Assembly (NCBI RefSeq): GCF_000331105.1
Contig: NC_020054.1
Coordinates: 1,043,698 to 1,107,697, forward strand
Source: Fibrella aestuarina BUZ 2
GTDB lineage: Bacteria; Bacteroidota; Bacteroidia; Cytophagales; Spirosomataceae
Length of the DNA: 64,000 nucleotides
Reading direction: 5' to 3'
Below, one piece after another: positions 9,251-16,380 of this stretch. Positions within the stretch are counted from its first letter, which is position 1, and every line of letters begins with the position of its first letter. Made by a program: the position numbers and the translations under genes. Below the pieces are notes generated by a model that saw nothing but the letters and a program-made list of their open reading frames with translations, made no database searches and had not been told where the DNA came from.

Positions 9251-10690
9251 TTACTCCACCACGCTCAGCTTCACCGTGTTGGTGCGGCGCTGCTTCGAGA
9301 GCGGCATGCTGAGCGTATTAATGAAGATGTCGCCAGAACTTAGTTCGCCCCGGTCAACCAGGGTTTGCTTGATCGCCTCGACAGTCTGATCGACGTTCTG
9401 ATTCGTTTCGGGGTTATACGGAATGACCTGTACGCCCCAGTAAAGACCCAGCACGTTGCGCAGCCGGGCATCGGGCGAGAATACGAAAATGCTCGCTTTG
9501 GGCCGGTGGTGGCTCAACCGCACGGCCGTGTAGCCCGACGTGGTGATGCCGATGATCGCTTTGGCTTTGGTATCGCGGGCGAGGCGGCAGGCGCTCATCA
9601 CCACGTTATCGTTCAGCACGCTCTCGCTGGGGTGGTCGTTCACCTGCGCGTGGTGCTTGTAATAAATCTTATCCGAGTTGGCTTCGACGTTGCGGATCGT
9701 CGCGCTCATGTTCTCGACGGCCAGAATGGGGTAGCTACCCGATGCCGTTTCGGCCGATAGCATCACCGCATCGGCACCGTCCATAACCGAGTTGGCCACG
9801 TCGTTGATTTCGGCGCGGGTCGGGCGGGGGGCGTCGATCATGCTTTCGAGCATCTGCGTCGCCACGATCACGGGCTTGGCGGCCCGGTTGCACTTCTCGA
9901 CCAGCATCTTCTGGATCATCGGTACTTCTTCGGCGGGCAGTTCAACGCCGAGGTCGCCACGGGCTACCATGATGGCGTCGGTCGCTTCGATGATTTCGTC
10001 GATGTTGGTGATGGCTTCTGGCTTTTCGATCTTGGCCACCACGCGGGCCAATTTGCCCTTCGACTTGATGTACTCTTTGATTTCGTGAATTTCCCGCGCT
10101 TCTCGCACAAACGAGAGGGCGATCCACTCCACGTCATGCTCAAGGCCAAAGTCGAGGTCGGCCCAGTCTTTCTCGGTTACCGACGGCATCGACACTTTCG
10201 TGTTGGGCAGGTTTACCCCTTTCTTCGACTTCAGGGGGCCGCCGTAGACGACCTCCGTTACCACGTCGGTGCCTTCCACGCCAATCACTTTTACTTCCAG
10301 CTTGCCGTCGTCGAGCAGGATCCGCTCGCCGGGGCGCACATCGCGGTACATCCCTTTGTAGGGTGTACTCACCCGTCCCGACGTACCCACTACTTCTTCA
10401 TTGGTAAAGACCAATTTGTTGCCTGGTAGAATGGGGACACCATTCTTAGGGTCTTCAACGGCGCCAATCCGAATCTTGGGACCTTGTAAATCTTGCAGAA
10501 CGCAGAGGTTCAGGTTATTCTCTTCGTTGATCTCGCGGATGCGATTCAGGCGCATGAGGTGGTCTTCATGCGTGCCGTGCGAAAAATTGAGCCGGAACAC
10601 ATTTACGCCCGCACGGGCAAGGGCCAACAGTTGATCTTTGGTTTCTGAGGCCGGGCCAACCGTGGCAACAATCTTGGTTCGTTTAAACAT
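9251..10690 (-). CDS. pyk: pyruvate kinase
   Basis: Glycolytic enzyme converting phosphoenolpyruvate and ADP to pyruvate and ATP. The 479-residue protein starts MFKRTKIVATVGPAS, the usual start. It has the active-site helix region MVARGDLGVELPAEEVPMIQ and the segment ATQMLESM followed by PTRAEINDVANSVMDG, diagnostic of the family. The C-terminal regulatory domain is complete. The ATG at 10690 is preferred over 10735, which would add 15 atypical residues. The gene stands alone on the minus strand and is divergent from rpmH. Confidence 0.97.
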   Translation of the reverse strand: MFKRTKIVATVGPASETKDQLLALARAGVNVFRLNFSHGTHEDHLMRLNRIREINEENNLNLCVLQDLQGPKIRIGAVEDPKNGVPILPGNKLVFTNEEVVGTSGRVSTPYKGMYRDVRPGERILLDDGKLEVKVIGVEGTDVVTEVVYGGPLKSKKGVNLPNTKVSMPSVTEKDWADLDFGLEHDVEWIALSFVREAREIHEIKEYIKSKGKLARVVAKIEKPEAITNIDEIIEATDAIMVARGDLGVELPAEEVPMIQKMLVEKCNRAAKPVIVATQMLESMIDAPRPTRAEINDVANSVMDGADAVMLSAETASGSYPILAVENMSATIRNVEANSDKIYYKHHAQVNDHPSESVLNDNVVMSACRLARDTKAKAIIGITTSGYTAVRLSHHRPKASIFVFSPDARLRNVLGLYWGVQVIPYNPETNQNVDQTVEAIKQTLVDRGELSSGDIFINTLSMPLSKQRRTNTVKLSVVE

Positions 10691-10732
10691 GGAATAGAAC
10701 TGAAGAGAAGCGGATGCTGAACGTATCGGCCA

Positions 10733-10740
10733 CAAAATTA
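10733..10740 (-). promoter_or_regulatory. -7 element upstream of pyk
   Basis: TAATTTTG on the minus strand matches TAnnTTTG. It lies 42 bp upstream of the pyk ATG. No clear TTG is seen at the -33 distance, so this is a half-supported promoter. Confidence 0.45.
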
Positions 10741-10762
10741 ACCGGATCGTTGAGAATAGCTT

Positions 10763-10846
10763 AAGAGTTTGGCGTTTGCCGTTTGATGTTTACCATTCAT
10801 TTGGCACAATCAACAGTAAACCGCATAGGCTAAATACCAAACTCTT
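10763..10846. repeat. imperfect 31-nt inverted repeat in a divergent intergenic region
   Basis: Arms 10763-10793 and 10816-10846 share AAGAGTTTGG ends and GTTTAC inner ends with several mismatches between. The left arm is built of near-tandem GTTTGnC units. It lies between the pyk and rpmH promoters, that is between gene starts, so it is not a terminator. Confidence 0.55.
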
Positions 10847-10854
10847 GATAGTCA

Positions 10855-10886
10855 TTTGGTGATCTGGATTCGTTCTGTTACTTTTG
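10855..10886 (+). promoter_or_regulatory. promoter of rpmH
   Basis: TTTG (10855-10858), then 20 nt, then TACTTTTG (10879-10886). This is a full match to the Bacteroidota housekeeping promoter. The ATG of rpmH is at 10929. Confidence 0.75.
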
Positions 10887-10928
10887 CGGACTCAATTCAG
10901 AAACAGGCATTTTAGTCGCAGCTATACA

Positions 10929-11096
10929 ATGAAAAGAACGTATCAACCGTCGAACCGCAAACGCCGCAACAAACACGGCTTCCGGGAGCGGATGGCAACG
11001 CCCAACGGGCAGAACGTGCTGGCGCGTCGCCGGGCGAAAGGTCGCTGGAAGCTGACCGTTTCAGACGAAAAGAAAGGCAACCGGTTTAAACTGTAA
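10929..11096 (+). CDS. rpmH: 50S ribosomal protein L34
   Basis: A 55-residue, very basic protein starting [20 protein letters not shown], the L34 signature, with the usual [17 protein letters not shown] end. It is a structural protein of the large ribosomal subunit. The ATG at 10929 is the family start; the longer reading from 10884 is rejected. It is followed by a strong bidirectional terminator instead of directly by rnpA. Confidence 0.98.
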   Translation: MKRTYQPSNRKRRNKHGFRERMATPNGQNVLARRRAKGRWKLTVSDEKKGNRFKL

Positions 11097-11107
11097 GGCC
11101 CGACTTT

Positions 11108-11164
11108 TACCAGTCATTAAAAAAGCCGCTCTGATGATCAGAGCGGCTTTTTTAATGACTGGTA
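11108..11164. terminator. bidirectional intrinsic terminator after rpmH
   Basis: Perfect 27-bp arms (11108-11134 and 11138-11164) with a 3-nt loop. The GC core AGCCGCTCTGA is flanked by A6/T6 tracts, so it works as a classical intrinsic terminator on both strands, for rpmH (+) and the beta-barrel gene (-). Confidence 0.92.
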
Positions 11165-11185
11165 GTCCTGAATACCTACTCATTC

Positions 11186-11815
11186 TCATTTTGAGCGGGG
11201 AGACAGATACCAGTTGACACCAATGCCAAGTAATAAAAATCGATTGAAGGGAGCCAGCTTGCTACTGCGAAAGGCGTCCTGTACGTCGTCAACGCCCAGT
11301 GTAGCCGTCGCGTCAACGCTGAGCCGATTGCCCACAAAATAGCTAACGCCTACTCCAGCGTTGGCCCGGATGGTAGCCGGGGTTCGCCCGACTAACCCCG
11401 CTACTTGCAGGTCTCGCGTCGAGGTGATAGCGTTCCAGCTATAACTGCCTTCTAGGTGAACGAAGGGCTTGAGACGTCCTTCTGAGAAATAACGCCGGGC
11501 GATCAGTGACAAACCGACCGATGAACTGGTAAACTGGGGCGGCTCACCTGACTGGCCCAAAAATCTGTACTGGGTTGTGCCAAACTCGACGGGTACACCG
11601 AGGCCGATGAACACGTTCTTTTTGGGAAAGAAACCAGCCGATGGCGTCAGGCGAAAGCTGGAACGGGTCGTAGACGATGATATCGTGTTCGGGTCGTTTG
11701 GCCAGATACCCGTTGCCGCGTTCAGGCCCAGCGCCCAGGTGCCTTTTTCGGTTTGGGCGTGTGCTGCATGAATCAAGCCCAGCAGGCAGGCCAGTAAGAA
11801 GCAACGTATTTTCAT
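11186..11815 (-). CDS. outer membrane beta-barrel protein
   Basis: A 209-residue secreted protein with signal peptide IRCFLLACLLGLIHAAHAQ. It then has alternating amphipathic strands (FRLTPSAGFF, SSVGLSLIARRYF, LKPFVHLEGSYSW, ANAGVGVSYFVGNRLSVDA) and ends in GIGVNWYLSPR, a pattern of small eight-stranded porin-like barrels of Bacteroidota. Its specific function is unknown. It sits on the opposite strand between rpmH and rnpA. Confidence 0.8.
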   Translation of the reverse strand: MKIRCFLLACLLGLIHAAHAQTEKGTWALGLNAATGIWPNDPNTISSSTTRSSFRLTPSAGFFPKKNVFIGLGVPVEFGTTQYRFLGQSGEPPQFTSSSVGLSLIARRYFSEGRLKPFVHLEGSYSWNAITSTRDLQVAGLVGRTPATIRANAGVGVSYFVGNRLSVDATATLGVDDVQDAFRSSKLAPFNRFLLLGIGVNWYLSPRSK

Positions 11816-12173
11816 CGTTGAGTTAGTTTGATGGTTAATAATCAGTAAAAGAACCGCTGCGCACTGGCTGCGCCAATCAATTTCTCACCCGTCTGCGCGG
11901 CTTCAACATACCCGTACATAGGAGCAGGAGGTTAAGCAAGAGTGTATCGAAAAGGAAAAAGCAAAGAAGGATAAAACAGATTTTATTAAGGGGAGTACCG
12001 ACGTGGCGAAAGGTCAGATCTGTGCTGGTAACGTGTAAGTAGTTACATGACCGTATTAGCGGATGATGGTTGGAATTCAGTAAATAAATAGCCTAAATTC
12101 ATAGACTACGTAGTTAGGCCTGACGAATAAGCGGAGGTAGATTCAACTTGCTTAGTGTAGCTTTGCACCCCTC
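11816..12173. other. intergenic region between the beta-barrel gene and rnpA
   Basis: About 358 bp without a credible gene, more AT-rich than its surroundings. Apart from a TAGCTTTG element just before rnpA, I see no repeat, RNA gene or clear hairpin. Both flanking genes start here, so it probably carries both promoters. Confidence 0.5.
12158..12165 (+). promoter_or_regulatory. -7 element just upstream of rnpA
   Basis: TAGCTTTG matches TAnnTTTG and ends only 9 nt before the rnpA ATG (12174). If used, transcription would start within a few nt of the start codon and give a nearly leaderless message. No TTG at a proper distance is visible. Confidence 0.4.
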
Positions 12174-12668
12174 ATGCCCAATACGTTTCCCAAAACCGAA
12201 CGCCTGACGAGCAAAAAGCTCATCAACCGACTCTTTGACCGAAGCGCCCAAACCGGCGCCGATGCGGTGCAGTCGGTCTATGCGCATCCGTTTCGGGTCA
12301 TGTTTGTGTTGCCCGGATTGGCACCTGCCACCAACGTACCTGACGCCGTCGACGTACGGGCTGTAGATTCAGCCGAAGCAAACGAGGTAACTACCAACGT
12401 ACCTGAGGTAGTGCCGAAGCCTTCGCCGCAGGCATTGCCGCAGGTACTGTTTAGCGTGCCCAAACGGGCCTTCAAAAAAGCGGTGGACCGTAACCTCGTA
12501 CGGCGGCGTTGTCGCGAGGCATATCGGCTGAATAAGTGTATCTTGCAGAAGGCCGCTGTCTCTCCCGTTGCGATTACATTTCTGTATACCGCCAAGGTCA
12601 AAATTTCGTTTGACGAGATAGATAAAGGCATGAAATTGGCACTCAAACGGATGAACAATGTACGATGA
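12174..12668 (+). CDS. rnpA: ribonuclease P protein component with internal insertion
   Basis: Protein subunit of RNase P, which matures tRNA 5' ends. The N-terminus TFPKTERLTSKKLINRLF and the RNR-type motif KKAVDRNLVRRRCREAYR (about residues 101-118) are diagnostic. At 164 residues it is longer than the usual ~115-130. The extra length is a Pro/Val/Ala-rich acidic insertion at about residues 48-86, between strand FRVMFVLPG and strand QVLFSVPKR. It contains two NVP units, each encoded by AACGTACCTGA. The last codons lie in the left arm of an inverted repeat. Confidence 0.93.
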   Translation: MPNTFPKTERLTSKKLINRLFDRSAQTGADAVQSVYAHPFRVMFVLPGLAPATNVPDAVDVRAVDSAEANEVTTNVPEVVPKPSPQALPQVLFSVPKRAFKKAVDRNLVRRRCREAYRLNKCILQKAAVSPVAITFLYTAKVKISFDEIDKGMKLALKRMNNVR

Positions 12669-12748
12669 CCAATGCACAATGATCCTGCTTCGGCAGCGCA
12701 TCGTTCATTGAGTAAACCATTGTGAATTGTTCATCATACATTGTTCAT
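12651..12748. repeat. 31-nt inverted repeat overlapping the end of rnpA
   Basis: Arms 12651-12681 and 12718-12748 match at 28 of 31 positions. Both are made of ATGAACAATG-like units. The left arm includes the last rnpA codons and stop; the right arm ends 6 bp before the start of the S41 protease gene. The genes are codirectional, so this may attenuate or stabilise the message and need not be a terminator. Confidence 0.65.
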
Positions 12749-12754
12749 TACGTT

Positions 12755-14407
12755 ATGCGGCTCCGTAAAAAACTCATACTTGGCACCTCGGCCCTGCTCG
12801 TTGCGGGTGGGCTGACGGCCTTTACGCGCGATGATCGCTTTTTCGAGATCGCCCGGAACCTCGACATCTACGCCACCATGTTCAAAGAGCTGAACATGTA
12901 CTATGTGGATGAGGTAAACCCGAACCGGATGGTGAAAACGAGCATCGACGCGATGCTGAAATCGCTCGATCCATACACCAACTTCTACGCGGAAGACGAC
13001 ATCGAAGATTACATGACCATGACCACCGGCCGCTATAACGGCATCGGGGCCGTGATCGGTGATCGGCAGGGGCGCAACATCGTGATGATGCTGTATGAAG
13101 GAACACCCGCCGAAAAGTCGGGTCTACAGATCGGCGACGAGATTCTGAAAATCGACGGTGTCGACATCAAGACCCGGCAGGATGCCGATCCGGGTAAGTT
13201 GCTGCGGGGACAGACCGGCACGGCGGTGAAACTGACGGTGAAACGGTACGGCCAGAAAACGCCTGTCGACCTACAGGTGCAGCGCGATGTGGTGAAGGTG
13301 ACCAACGTGCCCTACTACGGCATGCTCAATGATGAAGTAGGCTACATCGACCTGAAAGATTTCATGGCTGCTGCTGGCCGCGAAGTGAAAGCCGCCTATC
13401 AGGACCTGAAAAGCAAGGGCATGAAAAAGCTGGTGCTCGACGTGCGCGAAAACCCCGGCGGGTTGCTCGATCAGGCCATCGACATCTCGAACGTCTTTAT
13501 CCCGAAAGGCTCGGAAGTGGTGACGACGAAAGGCAAAGTGTCCGAGTGGAATAAATCGTACTCGGCAATGGCCCCCGCCCTCGATACCGAGATGCCTATT
13601 GTAGTGCTCACCAACAACCACTCGGCCTCGGCGGCCGAGATCGTATCGGGTGTGATTCAGGATTATGATCGGGGCGTACTGATTGGGCAACGTACCTACG
13701 GCAAAGGTCTTGTGCAGACGACCCGCCCGCTCTCGTTCGGGACGCGCATGAAGATCACGACGGCCAAATACTACATTCCGAGCGGCCGGTGCATTCAGGC
13801 CATCGACTACAGCCACCGCAATGCCGACGGCAGCGTGGGCAAAATTGCCGATTCGCTACGCACGGCCTTCAAAACCCGCGCCGGTCGGGTGGTGTATGAT
13901 GGCGGGGGAGTAACGCCCGATGTCCAGACGGAAGCCCAAACGCCGACGCCCATTGCCCAAAGCCTGACCAGCAAGGGACATATTTTTGATTACGCCGTCA
14001 AGTACAAGAGCGAGCACCCGACGATCAAACCGGCCCGCGAGTTCCGCCTTACCGACGCCGAGTATCAGGAGTTTGTGAAATGGGTGTCTGACAAAGAATA
14101 CGACTACACCACGCAGGTCGAGAAAGACCTGGGTGTGCTAGAGGCATCGGCCAAAAAAGAAAAGTATTTCGACCAGATTCAGGATCAGCTGAAAGCGCTG
14201 AAATCGAAAATGTCGCACAGCAAAGATGCCGACATGAAAACCTTCCAGGCTGAGATCCGGACGTTGCTGAACGAGGAAATAGCCAGCCACTATTACCTGC
14301 AAAAGGGCCTGAAAGAAGCGTCGTTTGCGACCGATCCCGACATCAAAGCCGCCCTTGACCTGTTCAAAGACATGAACCGGTACAATGGAATTCTGAAAAA
14401 GAAGTGA
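12755..14407 (+). CDS. S41 family C-terminal processing protease
   Basis: A 550-residue serine protease of the tail-specific (Ctp) family, probably periplasmic. N-terminal hydrophobic anchor (KKLILGTSALLVAGGLTAF), a PDZ domain at about residues 85-175 (GIGAVIGDRQGR, then SGLQIGDEILKIDG), then the S41 catalytic core. The nucleophile Ser is in HSASAAE (about residue 290) and the general-base Lys in TYGKGLVQ (about residue 315). The C-terminal third is Lys/Glu-rich and helical. The ATG at 12755 gives the membrane segment right at the start. It lies in the rnpA-S41-tsaB run. Confidence 0.93.
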   Translation: MRLRKKLILGTSALLVAGGLTAFTRDDRFFEIARNLDIYATMFKELNMYYVDEVNPNRMVKTSIDAMLKSLDPYTNFYAEDDIEDYMTMTTGRYNGIGAVIGDRQGRNIVMMLYEGTPAEKSGLQIGDEILKIDGVDIKTRQDADPGKLLRGQTGTAVKLTVKRYGQKTPVDLQVQRDVVKVTNVPYYGMLNDEVGYIDLKDFMAAAGREVKAAYQDLKSKGMKKLVLDVRENPGGLLDQAIDISNVFIPKGSEVVTTKGKVSEWNKSYSAMAPALDTEMPIVVLTNNHSASAAEIVSGVIQDYDRGVLIGQRTYGKGLVQTTRPLSFGTRMKITTAKYYIPSGRCIQAIDYSHRNADGSVGKIADSLRTAFKTRAGRVVYDGGGVTPDVQTEAQTPTPIAQSLTSKGHIFDYAVKYKSEHPTIKPAREFRLTDAEYQEFVKWVSDKEYDYTTQVEKDLGVLEASAKKEKYFDQIQDQLKALKSKMSHSKDADMKTFQAEIRTLLNEEIASHYYLQKGLKEASFATDPDIKAALDLFKDMNRYNGILKKK

Positions 14408-14483
14408 TGCTTTCTACATGATGAATGCGCTGCTGATTCTCCACGTTGTGATCTGGCAGCGCATTCATCATGTAGAAAGCATC
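14406..14483. repeat. 28-bp perfect inverted repeat between the S41 gene and tsaB
   Basis: Arms 14406-14433 and 14456-14483 are exact reverse complements around a 22-nt loop. It begins at the S41 stop codon and ends 7 bp before the tsaB ATG, so its right arm would occlude the tsaB ribosome-binding region if the hairpin formed in RNA. The genes are codirectional. Confidence 0.7.
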
Positions 14484-14490
14484 GTTACGT

Positions 14491-15189
14491 ATGATTCTGT
14501 CCCTCGATACATCCACTACCGTTTGCTCGGCCGCGCTGCACACCCTGACGGGCGAGTTGCTTGGTTGTTACGAATTGTTTACGGAGCGCACGGCGTCGTC
14601 GCGCCTGACCACACTCCTGCACGATGTGGTTGCTCATGCTGGGTTTGCGTTGGCCGATGTGTCGGCGATTGCCGTAGCCAAAGGCCCCGGTTCTTACACA
14701 GGGCTCCGCATCGGGGTGTCAACGGCTAAAGGGCTGTGTTTCGCGCTCGACAAACCGCTGATTGGGATCAACACGCTCGTGGCCATGACCGAGCAGATTC
14801 GGCCGTTTTATGCGCCGGGCAACGCTTTGTCAGGTACGTTGTTTTGCCCCATGATCGACGCCCGCCGCATGGAGGTGTATTGTGCCATTTACGATCAGCA
14901 GGGGCAGGAAGTTCAGCCCACCTCGGCTACCATTCTGGACGAGCAATCGTTTGCCAATTGGCTGGCTCAGCAGCCGGTTGTCTTTTTCGGCGATGGGGCG
15001 GCCAAAGCTCGCCCCGTCCTGACGCACCCCAACGCGATCTTCCCGGCCGTGCAGGTACGTCCCTCGGCGCGCACGGTGGGTACGTTGGCTGTCCAAGCCT
15101 ATGCTGCCGGGCAATTTGAGGACCTGATCGCGTTTGAGCCCTATTACCTCAAAGAGTTCATGACCACAAAGCCGAAAGCGGTGCTTTGA
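14491..15189 (+). CDS. tsaB: tRNA threonylcarbamoyladenosine biosynthesis protein TsaB
   Basis: Non-catalytic partner of TsaD in forming t6A37 on tRNAs that read ANN codons. The 232-residue protein has the actin-like ASKHA N-terminus MILSLDTSTTVCSAAL and the hallmark KGPGSYTGLRIGVSTAKGL (about residues 64-82). The length is normal. It is the last gene of the rnpA-S41-tsaB run, followed by REP-like repeats. Confidence 0.95.
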   Translation: MILSLDTSTTVCSAALHTLTGELLGCYELFTERTASSRLTTLLHDVVAHAGFALADVSAIAVAKGPGSYTGLRIGVSTAKGLCFALDKPLIGINTLVAMTEQIRPFYAPGNALSGTLFCPMIDARRMEVYCAIYDQQGQEVQPTSATILDEQSFANWLAQQPVVFFGDGAAKARPVLTHPNAIFPAVQVRPSARTVGTLAVQAYAAGQFEDLIAFEPYYLKEFMTTKPKAVL

Positions 15190-15196
15190 TTTGTAC

Positions 15197-15330
15197 CCTA
15201 ACGAAGGAGAGATCTTGACGCTGCTTGACATACAAGCTGAATCCGATAAGCGGTTTTCCTTCTAGCCGATTTGCAATAAACACACCTGTCCGTTAGTAAA
15301 CCTCAAGATCCCTCCTTCGTCGGGATGACA
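15197..15330. repeat. left pair of REP-like palindromic units beside the GIY-YIG gene
   Basis: Two inverted units: 15197-15220 (minus orientation) and 15291-15330 (plus orientation), agreeing at about 20 of 24 positions over the shared core, CAAGATCCCTCCTTCGT in the plus unit. The inner unit reads from CGTTAGTA through the core to CGGGATGACA and matches the inner right unit (15678-15718) at nearly all positions in the opposite orientation. It ends 11 bp before the stop of the GIY-YIG gene. Confidence 0.75.
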
Positions 15331-15341
15331 GAGGGGAGTCA

Positions 15342-15644
15342 CTACGGTTGGATAGCTGCGTTTAAAAGCTCCCAAGTTGGGTTGATCGATTCAATCAGGG
15401 CAACCTTTTTCGCGCGTCGCCACCCTTTGATTTCTTTTTCACGCTCGATAGCATGGCGCACATACTGGTGAAATTCCCAATAAACCAGCCTATAACAAAA
15501 ATACTTGCCTGCAAACTTGTCGACCTGTCCTCGTGATTCGTAATGCTCCGCTAGCCGTCGAACCAGATCATTAGTCATACCCGTATACAAAACAGTCTGA
15601 GCAGGATTAGTTGTGATGTATACATAGAAGGCATAATTCTTCAT
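15342..15644 (-). CDS. single-domain GIY-YIG nuclease family protein
   Basis: A 100-residue protein with the GIY-YIG fold. The first motif is YAFYVYITT (the GIY position) and the second is VLYTGMTNDL (the YIG position is YTG). A basic helix RRLAEHYESR follows, then FCYRLVYWEF and a catalytic Glu in the helix AIEREKEIKGWRR. This is the small UPF0213/YhbQ-like type. The ATG at 15644 (MKNYAFYVYITT) is chosen, because an upstream ATG at 15728 would translate through the flanking repeat. REP-like palindrome pairs flank it on both sides in inverted orientation, suggesting the gene and repeats form one unit. Confidence 0.88.
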   Translation of the reverse strand: MKNYAFYVYITTNPAQTVLYTGMTNDLVRRLAEHYESRGQVDKFAGKYFCYRLVYWEFHQYVRHAIEREKEIKGWRRAKKVALIESINPTWELLNAAIQP

Positions 15645-15673
15645 ATCAGGTTTTAAATGGGGTGGAGGTGTCT

Positions 15674-15767
15674 TTTTTGTCATCCCGACGCCAGGAGGGA
15701 TCTTGAAGCATACTAACGAACAAGCCATTATGCTTCAAGATCCCTCCTGGTGTCGGGATGACAAAAG
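15674..15767. repeat. right pair of REP-like palindromic units beside the GIY-YIG gene
   Basis: Units 15678-15718 (minus) and 15729-15763 (plus) form a stem of about 38 nt with a single G.T mismatch and a 16-nt loop. Core sequence TGTCATCCCGACGCCAGGAG, then GGATCTTGAAGCATA. The inner unit is an inverted copy of the inner left unit at 15291-15330, including the outer TACTAACG. No target-site duplication is obvious outside the pairs. Confidence 0.8.
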
Positions 15768-15789
15768 CAATGATGAAAGTAGAAAGCGC

Positions 15790-16380
15790 TTACTCGTTCC
15801 AGGCGTTTTGGCTGTTAAGGGGCATGCAGGCAATGTATTCACCGGGGACGGGGTCGTAGGCTAACACCTCCTTGCCGATCTTTTCGCTGGTGTAGTACCC
15901 CAGTAGCGTCAGGCTTTTGAGGCGGCGGAAGAAAGCGGGTGGCCCGGATGGTTTGAGCGTTATGCCCCAAAGCGACGGCGGAAACGGCTCGGCTTCTTTG
16001 TCGAGTGCCAGCAACAGGGCCTCGCGCTGAGCGGGCGTACACTCGACAAACGATTTCCCGTATTTCGATTCACAACGCTCGTCCAAGGATTCCAGGCCCG
16101 CCAGAAAGTCCTTCTGATCTTCCTCCGACAGTAGATCGTGCAGCATCTTGTCCACAAACTGCGGCACGCCTAGTTCTTTGGCGCCTGGTGTGCTGGTCTT
16201 GGGTAGAATCGTCTCGGTAATTTCAGCAATGGTATTGGCCTGTTCAGGAGACAGAAAAACGGGCTTCCAGTCTAGCTTGACCGTTTTCTGGCAGGCTATG
16301 AAGGTTTCGGTCAGGGCTGTGGCCGAGACGGCGTAGCCCATAAACAGAGCCGAGGTTTTGAGGGCGTTACGGCGGTTCAT
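15790..16380 (-). CDS. gluconate 2-dehydrogenase subunit 3 family protein
   Basis: A 196-residue small subunit of a membrane-associated GMC dehydrogenase. The N-terminus MNRRNALKTSALFMGYA has a twin-arginine-like motif and a possible lipobox (TFIAC), consistent with export after folding. The core (SPEQANTIAEITETILPKTS, then GAKELGVPQFVD) and the ending YTSEKIGKEVLAYDPVPGEY are typical of the family. Its start overlaps the end of the GMC gene by 4 bp (ATGA), so the two are translationally coupled and probably form one complex. Confidence 0.9.
   Translation of the reverse strand: MNRRNALKTSALFMGYAVSATALTETFIACQKTVKLDWKPVFLSPEQANTIAEITETILPKTSTPGAKELGVPQFVDKMLHDLLSEEDQKDFLAGLESLDERCESKYGKSFVECTPAQREALLLALDKEAEPFPPSLWGITLKPSGPPAFFRRLKSLTLLGYYTSEKIGKEVLAYDPVPGEYIACMPLNSQNAWNE

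Noticed and set aside
15645..15728. N-terminal extension of the GIY-YIG protein from the ATG at 15728
   Set aside because: It would translate the REP-like repeat; the family start is at 15644.
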